This document shows, piece after piece, positions 1-8,056 of a stretch of DNA of 64,000 nucleotides. Position numbers and translations under genes: made by a program. The DNA is from CAZLFQ01 sp044229535 (lineage in GTDB: Bacteria; Pseudomonadota; Alphaproteobacteria; Rickettsiales; Midichloriaceae). How positions within the stretch are numbered: position 1 is the stretch's first letter; each line of letters opens with the position of its first letter. Location of the stretch: positions 1,302,001-1,366,000 of the forward strand of contig JBGASU010000001.1 of NCBI GenBank assembly GCA_044229535.1, in the 5' to 3' direction. The notes below the pieces were generated by a model that worked only from the letters and a program-made list of their open reading frames with translations, made no database searches and was not told where the DNA came from.

Positions 1-169
1 AGCCATTGATATAACTGTCTAAATGCTCGTTAAATATATCGAGTGCTTTTATTTCTAAGTTACCACCATCTTGAAGTTTTCCATTCTCATCTATCTTCGC
101 CTGCGCGACCAACCCACCTAAATTATGAAAACTTTCTTTTATAACTATGTTCACACTTTCCGGATTTGT
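1..169 (-). pseudogene. Start-less orphan fragment of the polymorphic toxin gene
   Basis: Bases 1-160 are identical to 1938-2097, inside the toxin gene, and read in the same frame on the minus strand (about residues 1562-1614 of the large protein). Just upstream an in-frame TAA lies at 172-170 and there is no ATG, so the fragment cannot be translated by itself unless a GTG at 154-152 is used. It continues past the left edge. A promoterless, start-less copy of pre-toxin sequence placed downstream of a toxin/immunity pair is the usual form of an orphan toxin module in CDI and other polymorphic toxin loci. Whether a different toxin tip follows is not visible. Confidence 0.75.
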
Positions 170-171
170 TT

Positions 172-223
172 AAAAATTTTTGATCCTACTTAAGGCTTCG
201 GGGGGGGTAGGTCAAAAATTTTT
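172..223 (-). terminator. Hairpin after the immunity gene
   Basis: Arms 172-189 and 207-223 are complementary over 17 bp with one bulged base, around a loop that carries eight G in a row (200-207, plus strand). On the minus strand the hairpin begins a few bases after the immunity stop codon and ends in a short T-run, so it can act as a rho-independent terminator. It also separates the toxin/immunity pair from the orphan fragment. Confidence 0.55.
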
Positions 224-226
224 AAG

Positions 227-553
227 TTATAACTTTCCAGCTTTTTTGGCTTCTTCTTCCAAAGTTTTTACTATCCATTGCATCCAAGGATAGTAATCTT
301 TCAACTCTGTCTCATGTCCTTGGTCAAATGGATATTTATTACATGTATCTTGTACCCATTGAGCAGGAAATGGATCCAATCCCAAAACTTCTTTACCTTG
401 GTCTAGGGTTTTTTGAATTTGCTCAGCATTATACTCTTTAACAAATCTGACTATCGTATCTATATCTTTACGATCATCATAATATCCGTCATCAAGAAAA
501 TATAATAAAAGACAGTCAAGCCAATTATACTTATCATTATATTTAATATCCAT
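227..553 (-). CDS. Probable immunity protein for the CdiA-CT-like RNase toxin
   Basis: 108 residues, acidic, predicted mostly helical, no signal peptide or membrane segment, so cytoplasmic. It starts 11 bp after the toxin stop codon with a strong ribosome binding site (AGGAGG, 6 bp before ATG), the standard toxin-immunity arrangement. The pattern of aromatic and acidic residues near the N-terminus (YFLDDGYYDD) and the late YPWMQWI segment recall CdiI_2-type immunity proteins, but I do not claim membership. By position its role would be to bind and block the RNase domain of the upstream protein. Confidence 0.7.
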   Translation of the reverse strand: MDIKYNDKYNWLDCLLLYFLDDGYYDDRKDIDTIVRFVKEYNAEQIQKTLDQGKEVLGLDPFPAQWVQDTCNKYPFDQGHETELKDYYPWMQWIVKTLEEEAKKAGKL

Positions 554-564
554 AATATTACCTC

Positions 565-3500
565 CTATTTGATTGGATATGATGTTAGTACTTCAATGTC
601 TTTTCCGACTTTGATCAGCACTATTTTCACTTTGTTTGTGTTAAATTTGACTCCATCTTTTGTAATTCCATGTCCAATAGACTTAGAATCCAAAACAGCC
701 TCAAACCCTTTGGTTTTTCTCTCTGAATCGTCTTTAGCCCACTTCACAATTTCATCATTGTTATGTTTTAGCACCTCTTTCACAGCTTCATTTGCTGTTT
801 TATAATCTGGGAATGTTGTTGCTTCAGGTATTTTTCTACCAACTAAATACTTATCATCCTTCCCAATATGCCTTTCTTCAGAATGTCCTCCATGTTTACC
901 ACCTTCACTATCTTTTAAATCGAATTCTTTAGTAACAACTTTTCCGTCTTTAATTGTCAGCTTAGCAAGAATTGTCGTATCAATTCCTTCAGGAATTACA
1001 AAACCTTCATTCTCAGGAAGCTCGATTCCTCCTTCGGCAAAACCTGGTAATCTTGTATCGATATCTACAGGAACAAAACCTTCGTCTTTTATATCAAGCT
1101 TTGTTTCAGGTGTCCACATTGTGGTATCAATCTCTTCCGCAACATCAAAACCTTCAACCATAATTTTTCCAGCTGCATATGCACCAGTTAAAGTTAATGC
1201 CACCAAGTTAACACAAGCAGGGTTTGCAGCACAAGCTTCCATTACCGTTGCGGCCCCTGCTACAAATTGCAACGCAGCAGGTTGTGCTACTACAAATGGA
1301 TTCTCATGTATCTTTATCAAGCTATTTCCTAAAATAGCTAATGCTTCGTTTTCATCCACGCCATTCTTAACCATATGCTGATAAAGCTTCACTGAAACTT
1401 CCTGCATGTCTGGGTTTCCAGTCAGCACTTTATGCACATCCACACACGCAATATCTTCTTTAATTTGATGTATGGACTTGCTTGGCTGAGGTGCTTTGTT
1501 TTCTTTGAGTATATCTCTCAACGCCTCATCCTCACTCGCGTCATAATCAATCACATCCCAGATGGTGAGTTTAGGTTCTGGGGTGGGTGAGATTTTATCC
1601 GATATCCAAGCCGCAGTATCTGCAAATGGTTTTGCAACATTGGTTAATATCGATGAAGGATTGGCGTGAATATCTTTAGCAGCGCTGGAGATTGTATCAA
1701 AAAACCCATCCTGATAAAACATCCTTGTTGTTTCAATTTCAAAACCTTCTTCGCTCTCTCTAGCATTGATATCGCGGTTTAAATCGCCATGAATATTACC
1801 TTCAATTTTCCCACGCCCAATTGTGGCATAAGTTTCTTTCTCTTTATCAGTCATGCCGAACAATAGATTTATACGCTCTGCTCTAGCTTGAGAATGTAGA
1901 TGTTTAGTATCGAAATCTATACCCGCTCCAAATTCAAAGCCATTGATATAACTGTCTAAATGCTCGTTAAATATATCGAGTGCTTTTATTTCTAAGTTAC
2001 CACCATCTTGAAGTTTTCCATTCTCATCTATCTTCGCCTGCGCGACCAACCCACCTAAATTATGAAAACTTTCTTTTATAACTATGTTCACACTTTCTGT
2101 GCCAATAATAGATGCTAACTGGGTTATCCAATGTGTGTCGCCTCTTTGTACCTCAGCACTAATTGATTGGAGTTTTGGTTTATAGTTGCTCATATCAAGT
2201 TTTGTTGAAGCGCTAAAGCTACCTCCATAACCTTCGCGTTTTAAGATGTCGTACACAGATTTCATAATCAGCTGTCTCATATTCATTACTACTTTCTTGG
2301 CTTCTATTTTGTAGCCTTCAACTTCAACAGTATCTGCATCAACTTCAAATGATTCAGATAGCTTTATAAATAGGTTATTAGCAATTTTGCCTTCTTCTCT
2401 TAATTTATTAAAATTAATTCCAGCAGAAAGAGCTATGCCATCTAAAACAGATAACCTACCAGATGCACCCTTTGATTCACTAGAAACTTCAAATAAATTA
2501 AATGTCTGAAGAAGCTTAAAAGCATCTGCTTTGACTATTAATTTAGTCCCTGCAATCTGAGCGCCTTCGATTATGACATTATTAGCTTTCAAAATTGTTG
2601 TACCAGAGCTTTTAATAACAGATGGTATATAGTTGATATTATTGACTTGCCATTCATTTTGTTGGTACTTTAGCTCAAAGACCAAATCTAGGCTTACAGG
2701 CATATAATATGCTTTTACCATGCTAAAAACTGCGTCACCCAATGCGAATGCAAAGTTCACAGCATTTGTGTCGGCCGCATCAGCAGCATTTTCGCATTTG
2801 CGCACCGCACCTGCTATATTATTATAAAAACCAAATTTTAATAGCGCTTCAGTTGCGATTTTTTTGAAAGAGCTGAGAGAAATTTCAACCCTAGGGACAA
2901 TCTCTATTGTATCTGCATTAGCGTCTAAATTTTCATATTTGAAAAACCCACCCAAAGTGATGGTCTTATTAGCATCAATACTTACAGTTGGAGACTCTAT
3001 AATTGTAGGTATTTGTGTTCTTATAACATCGGTTGAAGTTCCTCTATTTTGTGTCGCAGAAAAATATACAACCGCTTCATCAAAATTCACGCTCAAACCT
3101 TGACTGATAGTTTGAATTGTCGATTTTTGATTGTTCCAAGAGCAAATATCTTTATAGAAGCCAAGATCTACGGAGCCATTTGTAGAATTGATATCAAGCA
3201 CTGTACCGTCCTGATAATTTTTCAAAAAACCACCAGGGATGCTAACTCCATTCGTAGCATTGAATATCATTTTCTCATTCCCATAATTATGGAATTCGCT
3301 TAGTTTTACTATTGTATATCCGCGATTTAATAAATCCTCTCTCTGCTCAAACGTCTTCATCTCTAAACCATCAAATCCAAGAAACCCTATTTTTGTAACT
3401 TGTTCTTTATAGCTATCCCAATTAATTGCAGTAGCAGGTAACGCAATAATTCGGTCATTGCTTATAAAAGTTATTTTCATTGAATGAACGGAGATACCAG

Positions 3501-6500
3501 CAGCTGTAATATTGCCATCACTCTTGAAAGATAGTTCATGAGCTGGGCTTTCCATACTGCCAAAATTATTTTTTATAAATTCAAAAGTGTTATAGGAGTG
3601 TTGAATTACTCTTATTTCAGTATTTAATATTCCTTTTTTCTTTAAGTTATAGCGTTCATCTGCCCAAGTTTGATCCAATGCAGGAGCTGCAAAAATACCA
3701 GTTTTTGACCAAGCATAAATACTGCTGCCTCCATTAACTACAACTCCTACAAGAGCCTGTGTTCCATTGCTGAAAATTGTAAGAGCTCCGTTAACTTTAG
3801 ATGGAATATTTTTAATCTGCCCAAAATAAAAATGCCCCCATTCACCTGCAGATGTAAATGCTGTAGCTAATATGCTTGGAAATATGTTTGCAGAGTTCGT
3901 GGCATTTATTATGGTGTTGCCGATAAAATTAACACCAGCTGCAGTGAAATTCTTCACATTTAGCCATAGATTGCCACCTGGATCTGTGGAAATCGTTGGA
4001 AAAGTTAGTTGATGGGATGAAACCCCACTTGGATTAAATTTTACGTCGATTTGTGCTTGAGTATCTAAATTATCTACATGCACAACAGATGTTCCGCCGC
4101 CTATCTGATCAAAATGAGAGAATAGTAAGCCATCAAACTTATATACCCCATCTTTAGTTGATACCCCCCCTATAGGAGCTTCTATCCTGACTGAGCTATT
4201 CCCTGTGCCACCGTAAAGTTTTAAAGTTGCGCCATATTTAAAGCCACTTGAATTAGCAAGCAAATCTTTTGGAAGGTATAATACGGGTATTAAGGTTGGG
4301 ATTTTCTGCCCATCTTTTTCCATGATAGTATTTACTAGCCATATAAATGGTGATTGTATTGTTTCTAAAATCTCAGAATCAATAAATTCACCAAGATTAA
4401 AATTATATTCTTTTGAATATTCGACTGCTTGTTTTATTAATAGCTCCATTTCAAAGCATTGTTTCTGAGCATATGTTGCATCGTTATTTTCAAACAATTC
4501 CTTTAAAGCTATTCTGAAATCTTCAAAACGTCTTGAACCAGTTGCTTGGAATAGAGCGTCTTCAATCAACATGTTGGTGCATTTTTGAGGGCATATTATC
4601 TTGCTTAAATTACTTGAATCATAACTCAACTCACTTAAGAGTTTTTCAATAGAATACTCGCAGTTATATTCGCTGAATACTTTGCTTACATAAACATATT
4701 TTGAACCCGAGTTGTTATCGTAAACAAATGCTTGCTCTAAATAATCTCTAGATAAAGTAGGTAGAGCAGTCTGATGTTCTGGTGTAACAGGGCGAGAAGG
4801 ATTTAATTGTGGCTCTGTAACAGAGTTTTGTAATGCATTGTTTCCGTAAAATGGAATTCGTACCGCTCCGCCCGTAATAGTGCTTAAAGCAATATCACTA
4901 CTTTGATTGATTAGAATTGCATCAGAGTGTTTTGGATGACGGTAGATGCCTGTGCTATTTTGAATTTTAATGTCAAAATTACCAGATTCTAGTTTCAAAT
5001 TAAGCGATGCTGGTAGATGAGAGTATGGAAATTTAAAGATGCCATCCGATAATTGATGTCTTTCTGATATAAAAGCTTCTATAGGTATTCCGACATACTG
5101 GAGAGCTCTGATAAAAAGCTGATCAAAGCTTCCATGCAATCCGTAGCAATAAATTGTATAATCCTGACAAATAAATCTAGCATCAATTATCTTATTTAGA
5201 GCAATTTGATGTTCTACTATAGTAGTATTAGAATTATCATCTGATTTTAAAGTCGCTTCAAATAGGCCATTGGTAACTTCTATAAGTTCTATAGAGCCTT
5301 CTGTATGACCTAATGATAAATATGGAGATGGACCACCAATGCGTTGTTCCGTAAAAAATTTAGCTACCATGCCGTGTCCATTGCTATAATATCTAGTGCT
5401 ACTTGTGTCCCCTCCTGCCAATTTGTGAGGATATGTTGATGATGGGATTCTTGCAATATTCAATTCTTCTGAGTTGCTGTCACAAGGTCGATCTTGGAGG
5501 ATCGTTTGATATGCAGATAAAACGCCGCTGCGCTTGGGTAGAGGTGGTGGGTTAGGTCTACCATCTCGATCAACGTATGCACTATTTTTTTTATAAGCTG
5601 AGCCAGTATAACACGGCGCATTATCACGATCTTGTCGATTATTATTTTCTTGTTCTATTATTCCAAAGCCTTCTGGCTTTACAACGATATCTTTTATTTT
5701 TTCACTAGTATTTTGTGATATTAAAGTGGATGTCACTATCAATTTGTTGAGCGGATAAGTACTGTTGGTATTAAGATTTAAATTTGTTGTAATAAAAATT
5801 GAGGATCTTATAAATTCTAGAGTGGAGTTAATATTTCGCATATCGAAAGAAGAAGAGTTCGTTATGATGCATTCGCCTAAACTAAAAGTACCATTTTGCC
5901 CTGATGCAAAAAAATTTATGGAATAAATGTTTGAATCAATATCGAAATTTTTTTCGGTAAACAAACTAAAGCTAGTTGAATTCACAGGTAATGTGATGAT
6001 TGTATTTTGATTAGACCAAACGCTAATTGGAAAATTAGCAGTGAAATTTCCAGTAAAGAAAGTTGAATTATCTTGGTTGTTTTTATGATGAAATAAAAGC
6101 TCGTTTAACGATGTGTTCTTGAAAGATTGTTCTCCAACAAATCCAAATGTATCTGTGTTATTAAAGTATAGATGAAGTTTTGTATCTGGGGAATTTATAA
6201 CGTTGTCACTAGCTATGTTGTTGCTTTGGACTGGTGTATTATTGAGATATTCAGTTAGTTTACTAGTCGCAGTTGAGTCTAAATGGGCGAAGCTTTCTGG
6301 CAAGTAGTCATTTATCAGGTGAACATTCTCAATGTTGGTGAAAGCTATTTGGGATAAAGCAATATTGGATTTACTAAATATAAATAGGTTTTTAAGTGGA
6401 GAAGATGATTTTATTTCTCCTTGAAAAATCGTTATCTCATTTGAATTGATTGCAAGCACTAGAGAATTGCATCCTTTAGAAGGATAAAGTGTTAAGTCAT

Positions 6501-6780
6501 TTGAAAAGGAGAATTTTTGCGTGTTGAAAATACTAGCAAAATCCTCGTTAAGAATTGTGCTGGTATTACATAAAAGATTTATCGAATTAAGATCGTGGTT
6601 TGTAGAGTCTATAGCAATTTGGTTTAAAGGGTATGTAGTATTCATTGCTTGAAGAACTTCTGTGATGTTGGAATATTCATCCAAGTCCACTATTTTAAAC
6701 CCATCACCTAATGACGAGATATCAGTCGGTAAAAGTGAATGATAAAATAAATCAAATTCAATTGTATATTCCGCCGACAT
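565..6780 (-). CDS. Giant polymorphic toxin, FHA/CdiA-like, with C-terminal RNase A-type domain
   Basis: 2071 residues. No N-terminal signal peptide or TPS secretion domain is evident. The long Asn/Ser/Thr-rich body contains short beta-type repeats (for example DGNITAAGISVHS) like hemagglutinin or filamentous adhesins; a proline-rich break (PNPPPLPKRSG) lies near residue 405. Residues 1560-1700 resemble the pre-toxin part of CdiA (GNIHGDLNRDINA). The last ~110 residues match the bacterial RNase A-like CdiA-CT family: H1971, R1982, T2066 and Y2068 have the spacing I recall for the catalytic His/Arg/Thr/Tyr of the Yersinia kristensenii toxin (His to Arg 11 apart, T-x-Y). The domain would cleave RNA in a target cell. 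No CdiB transporter lies in the window, so the export route is unknown. It carries the parent copy of the orphan repeat. Confidence 0.8.
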   Translation of the reverse strand: MSAEYTIEFDLFYHSLLPTDISSLGDGFKIVDLDEYSNITEVLQAMNTTYPLNQIAIDSTNHDLNSINLLCNTSTILNEDFASIFNTQKFSFSNDLTLYPSKGCNSLVLAINSNEITIFQGEIKSSSPLKNLFIFSKSNIALSQIAFTNIENVHLINDYLPESFAHLDSTATSKLTEYLNNTPVQSNNIASDNVINSPDTKLHLYFNNTDTFGFVGEQSFKNTSLNELLFHHKNNQDNSTFFTGNFTANFPISVWSNQNTIITLPVNSTSFSLFTEKNFDIDSNIYSINFFASGQNGTFSLGECIITNSSSFDMRNINSTLEFIRSSIFITTNLNLNTNSTYPLNKLIVTSTLISQNTSEKIKDIVVKPEGFGIIEQENNNRQDRDNAPCYTGSAYKKNSAYVDRDGRPNPPPLPKRSGVLSAYQTILQDRPCDSNSEELNIARIPSSTYPHKLAGGDTSSTRYYSNGHGMVAKFFTEQRIGGPSPYLSLGHTEGSIELIEVTNGLFEATLKSDDNSNTTIVEHQIALNKIIDARFICQDYTIYCYGLHGSFDQLFIRALQYVGIPIEAFISERHQLSDGIFKFPYSHLPASLNLKLESGNFDIKIQNSTGIYRHPKHSDAILINQSSDIALSTITGGAVRIPFYGNNALQNSVTEPQLNPSRPVTPEHQTALPTLSRDYLEQAFVYDNNSGSKYVYVSKVFSEYNCEYSIEKLLSELSYDSSNLSKIICPQKCTNMLIEDALFQATGSRRFEDFRIALKELFENNDATYAQKQCFEMELLIKQAVEYSKEYNFNLGEFIDSEILETIQSPFIWLVNTIMEKDGQKIPTLIPVLYLPKDLLANSSGFKYGATLKLYGGTGNSSVRIEAPIGGVSTKDGVYKFDGLLFSHFDQIGGGTSVVHVDNLDTQAQIDVKFNPSGVSSHQLTFPTISTDPGGNLWLNVKNFTAAGVNFIGNTIINATNSANIFPSILATAFTSAGEWGHFYFGQIKNIPSKVNGALTIFSNGTQALVGVVVNGGSSIYAWSKTGIFAAPALDQTWADERYNLKKKGILNTEIRVIQHSYNTFEFIKNNFGSMESPAHELSFKSDGNITAAGISVHSMKITFISNDRIIALPATAINWDSYKEQVTKIGFLGFDGLEMKTFEQREDLLNRGYTIVKLSEFHNYGNEKMIFNATNGVSIPGGFLKNYQDGTVLDINSTNGSVDLGFYKDICSWNNQKSTIQTISQGLSVNFDEAVVYFSATQNRGTSTDVIRTQIPTIIESPTVSIDANKTITLGGFFKYENLDANADTIEIVPRVEISLSSFKKIATEALLKFGFYNNIAGAVRKCENAADAADTNAVNFAFALGDAVFSMVKAYYMPVSLDLVFELKYQQNEWQVNNINYIPSVIKSSGTTILKANNVIIEGAQIAGTKLIVKADAFKLLQTFNLFEVSSESKGASGRLSVLDGIALSAGINFNKLREEGKIANNLFIKLSESFEVDADTVEVEGYKIEAKKVVMNMRQLIMKSVYDILKREGYGGSFSASTKLDMSNYKPKLQSISAEVQRGDTHWITQLASIIGTESVNIVIKESFHNLGGLVAQAKIDENGKLQDGGNLEIKALDIFNEHLDSYINGFEFGAGIDFDTKHLHSQARAERINLLFGMTDKEKETYATIGRGKIEGNIHGDLNRDINARESEEGFEIETTRMFYQDGFFDTISSAAKDIHANPSSILTNVAKPFADTAAWISDKISPTPEPKLTIWDVIDYDASEDEALRDILKENKAPQPSKSIHQIKEDIACVDVHKVLTGNPDMQEVSVKLYQHMVKNGVDENEALAILGNSLIKIHENPFVVAQPAALQFVAGAATVMEACAANPACVNLVALTLTGAYAAGKIMVEGFDVAEEIDTTMWTPETKLDIKDEGFVPVDIDTRLPGFAEGGIELPENEGFVIPEGIDTTILAKLTIKDGKVVTKEFDLKDSEGGKHGGHSEERHIGKDDKYLVGRKIPEATTFPDYKTANEAVKEVLKHNNDEIVKWAKDDSERKTKGFEAVLDSKSIGHGITKDGVKFNTNKVKIVLIKVGKDIEVLTSYPIK
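1938..2097. repeat. 160-bp direct repeat inside the toxin gene
   Basis: This stretch is identical, base for base, to 1-160. It codes residues ~1562-1614 of the large toxin, roughly 350 residues before the toxin tip. Perfect identity over 160 bp implies recent duplication or ongoing gene conversion between the main gene and the orphan module, and would allow the tip to be swapped by homologous recombination. Confidence 0.9.
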
Positions 6781-6818
6781 ATCTCTTAAACCTTAACAAA
6801 TATTTAACATAGGCGCGG

Positions 6819-6847
6819 ATTATACTGATAAATCGCATAAATGTCAA
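6819..6847 (-). promoter_or_regulatory. Consensus sigma-70 promoter of the toxin gene
   Basis: On the minus strand TTGACA (6847-6842) and TATAAT (6824-6819) are both perfect consensus hexamers, separated by exactly 17 bp. The -10 box lies 38 bp before the ATG at 6780. The gene is therefore probably strongly and constitutively transcribed. Confidence 0.75.
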
Positions 6848-7066
6848 GTATATATCGTATTTTTTATTTTTTAGGCATTATTTCGAAGTAAAGAGGTGGG
6901 TTTTGATTAAATGAGGTATTGGTTAAAATTGAATGGTAAATTTACGCAAATAGGGGTTGGCGCATTAGTACGTTAATGTCGCAATACGCTAGGTGTTAAC
7001 GGCTTAGTTGTTCGGTACTTCTAAGATATCATCAGCTTAAAATAGTGATTATAAAAACCAGTGGAC

Positions 7067-7143
7067 TGGTGGGACTGAGACGATTCGAACGTCCGACCTA
7101 GTGATTAGGAATCACTTGCTCTATCCAGCTGAGCTACAGCCCC
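7067..7143 (-). tRNA. tRNA-Arg (CCT)
   Basis: A 77-nt cloverleaf reads on the minus strand. The acceptor stem is GGGGCTG/CAGTCCC, the anticodon stem AGTGA/TCACT surrounds loop TTCCTAA (anticodon CCT, reading AGG), the T-arm contains GTTCGAAT, and CCA is encoded. Apart from this tRNA and the toxin promoter I see nothing coding in 6781-7331. Confidence 0.95.
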
Positions 7144-7331
7144 ATTTTCAAGTCATGGTTATAGTTTTTCGAACAACTTATGTAAAGTTTTTTCATGATT
7201 TCTCAATGTTTTTTTAACTAACCTGTTGTATAGTCTTGTGATTTATATAGAATAATAACGAAAGCGAGGCATTTTTTTATACAAATAGTTAAAAGCTTCG
7301 ATAAAAAATTAACCAAATAGGTATTATTCAA

Positions 7332-7721
7332 ATGGCTAAAAAAACTAAAGGAAGAACAGCTGCTAAAAAGACCACAACAAGAACAACTGCTGCTGTTGTG
7401 CGCCCAATCAAACAAAGACTAACAAAATCTGCAATGACAACACATATAGCTGATCAAACAGAGTTAACACGTGCTCAAGTTACTAATGTTTTGACATCAT
7501 TAGAATGTATAATGTATGGATCGGTTCATCCGAATGGTGCTGGCGAATTTGTAATGCCAGGTTTGTTTAAAATTGCGCTACGCAAAGTTCCTGCTCGTAA
7601 AGCGGGCACTCTTATCCGCAACCCAGCAACTGGTGAAATGATGAAAGCAGCTGCAAAACCTGCTTCTGTTCGTGTTAAAATTCGCCCTCTAGCAAAACTT
7701 AAAGCTGCAGCTTGTAAGTAA
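7332..7721 (+). CDS. HU/IHF-family DNA-binding protein with basic N-terminal tail
   Basis: 129 residues. The first ~20 are a Lys/Thr/Ala tail (AKKTKGRTAAKKTTTRTT), unlike ordinary 90-residue HU, followed by a helical dimerisation part and the DNA-binding beta arm with the hallmark RNPATGE near residues 97-103. It would bend or compact DNA as a nucleoid protein. The tail resembles histone H1-like extensions and would add non-specific DNA affinity. It is monocistronic, closed by a clear terminator. Confidence 0.85.
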   Translation: MAKKTKGRTAAKKTTTRTTAAVVRPIKQRLTKSAMTTHIADQTELTRAQVTNVLTSLECIMYGSVHPNGAGEFVMPGLFKIALRKVPARKAGTLIRNPATGEMMKAAAKPASVRVKIRPLAKLKAAACK

Positions 7722-7740
7722 TTTGCAAATTATGTGTTCA

Positions 7741-7773
7741 AAGCTGGCATCTGAAAAGTTGCCAGCTTTTTTT
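7741..7773 (+). terminator. Rho-independent terminator of the HU-like gene
   Basis: Arms AAGCTGGCA (7741-7749) and TGCCAGCTT (7760-7768) form a perfect 9-bp stem with a 10-base loop, continued by a T-run. Confidence 0.9.
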
Positions 7774-7843
7774 ATTTACTTATATACAGTATTAACTTGC
7801 CAAACATAATATTTTTTGCTAAAAACAATCCACGTCTTTATAC

Positions 7844-7933
7844 GGAAGAGTGGCCGAGCGGTTTAAGGCACCGGTCTTGAAAACCGACGTACGTTAACGC
7901 GTACCGTGAGTTCGAATCTCACCTCTTCCGCCA
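7844..7933 (+). tRNA. tRNA-Ser (TGA)
   Basis: A 90-nt class II tRNA: acceptor GGAAGAG/CTCTTCC, anticodon loop CTTGAAA (anticodon TGA), a long variable arm, T-arm GTTCGAATC, encoded CCA. It lies 123 bp before the foreign-looking helicase gene. I found no duplicate of its 3' end on the other side of that gene. Confidence 0.95.
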
Positions 7934-8056
7934 GACCCTGATTCGAATGCGAAAAACCGCTGTAGAACACTTATGGGACAGTTCAAAGTGAATGACTACG
8001 AATGATGGCGATAACCGTAACATATCAACGTTTGCATATGTCAGAAATGTAGTTCT

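Noticed and set aside
565..1381. Several plus-strand open frames opposite the toxin gene, and similar ones opposite rpoB, rpoC and uvrA
   Set aside because: They are antisense shadows without motifs or ribosome binding sites.
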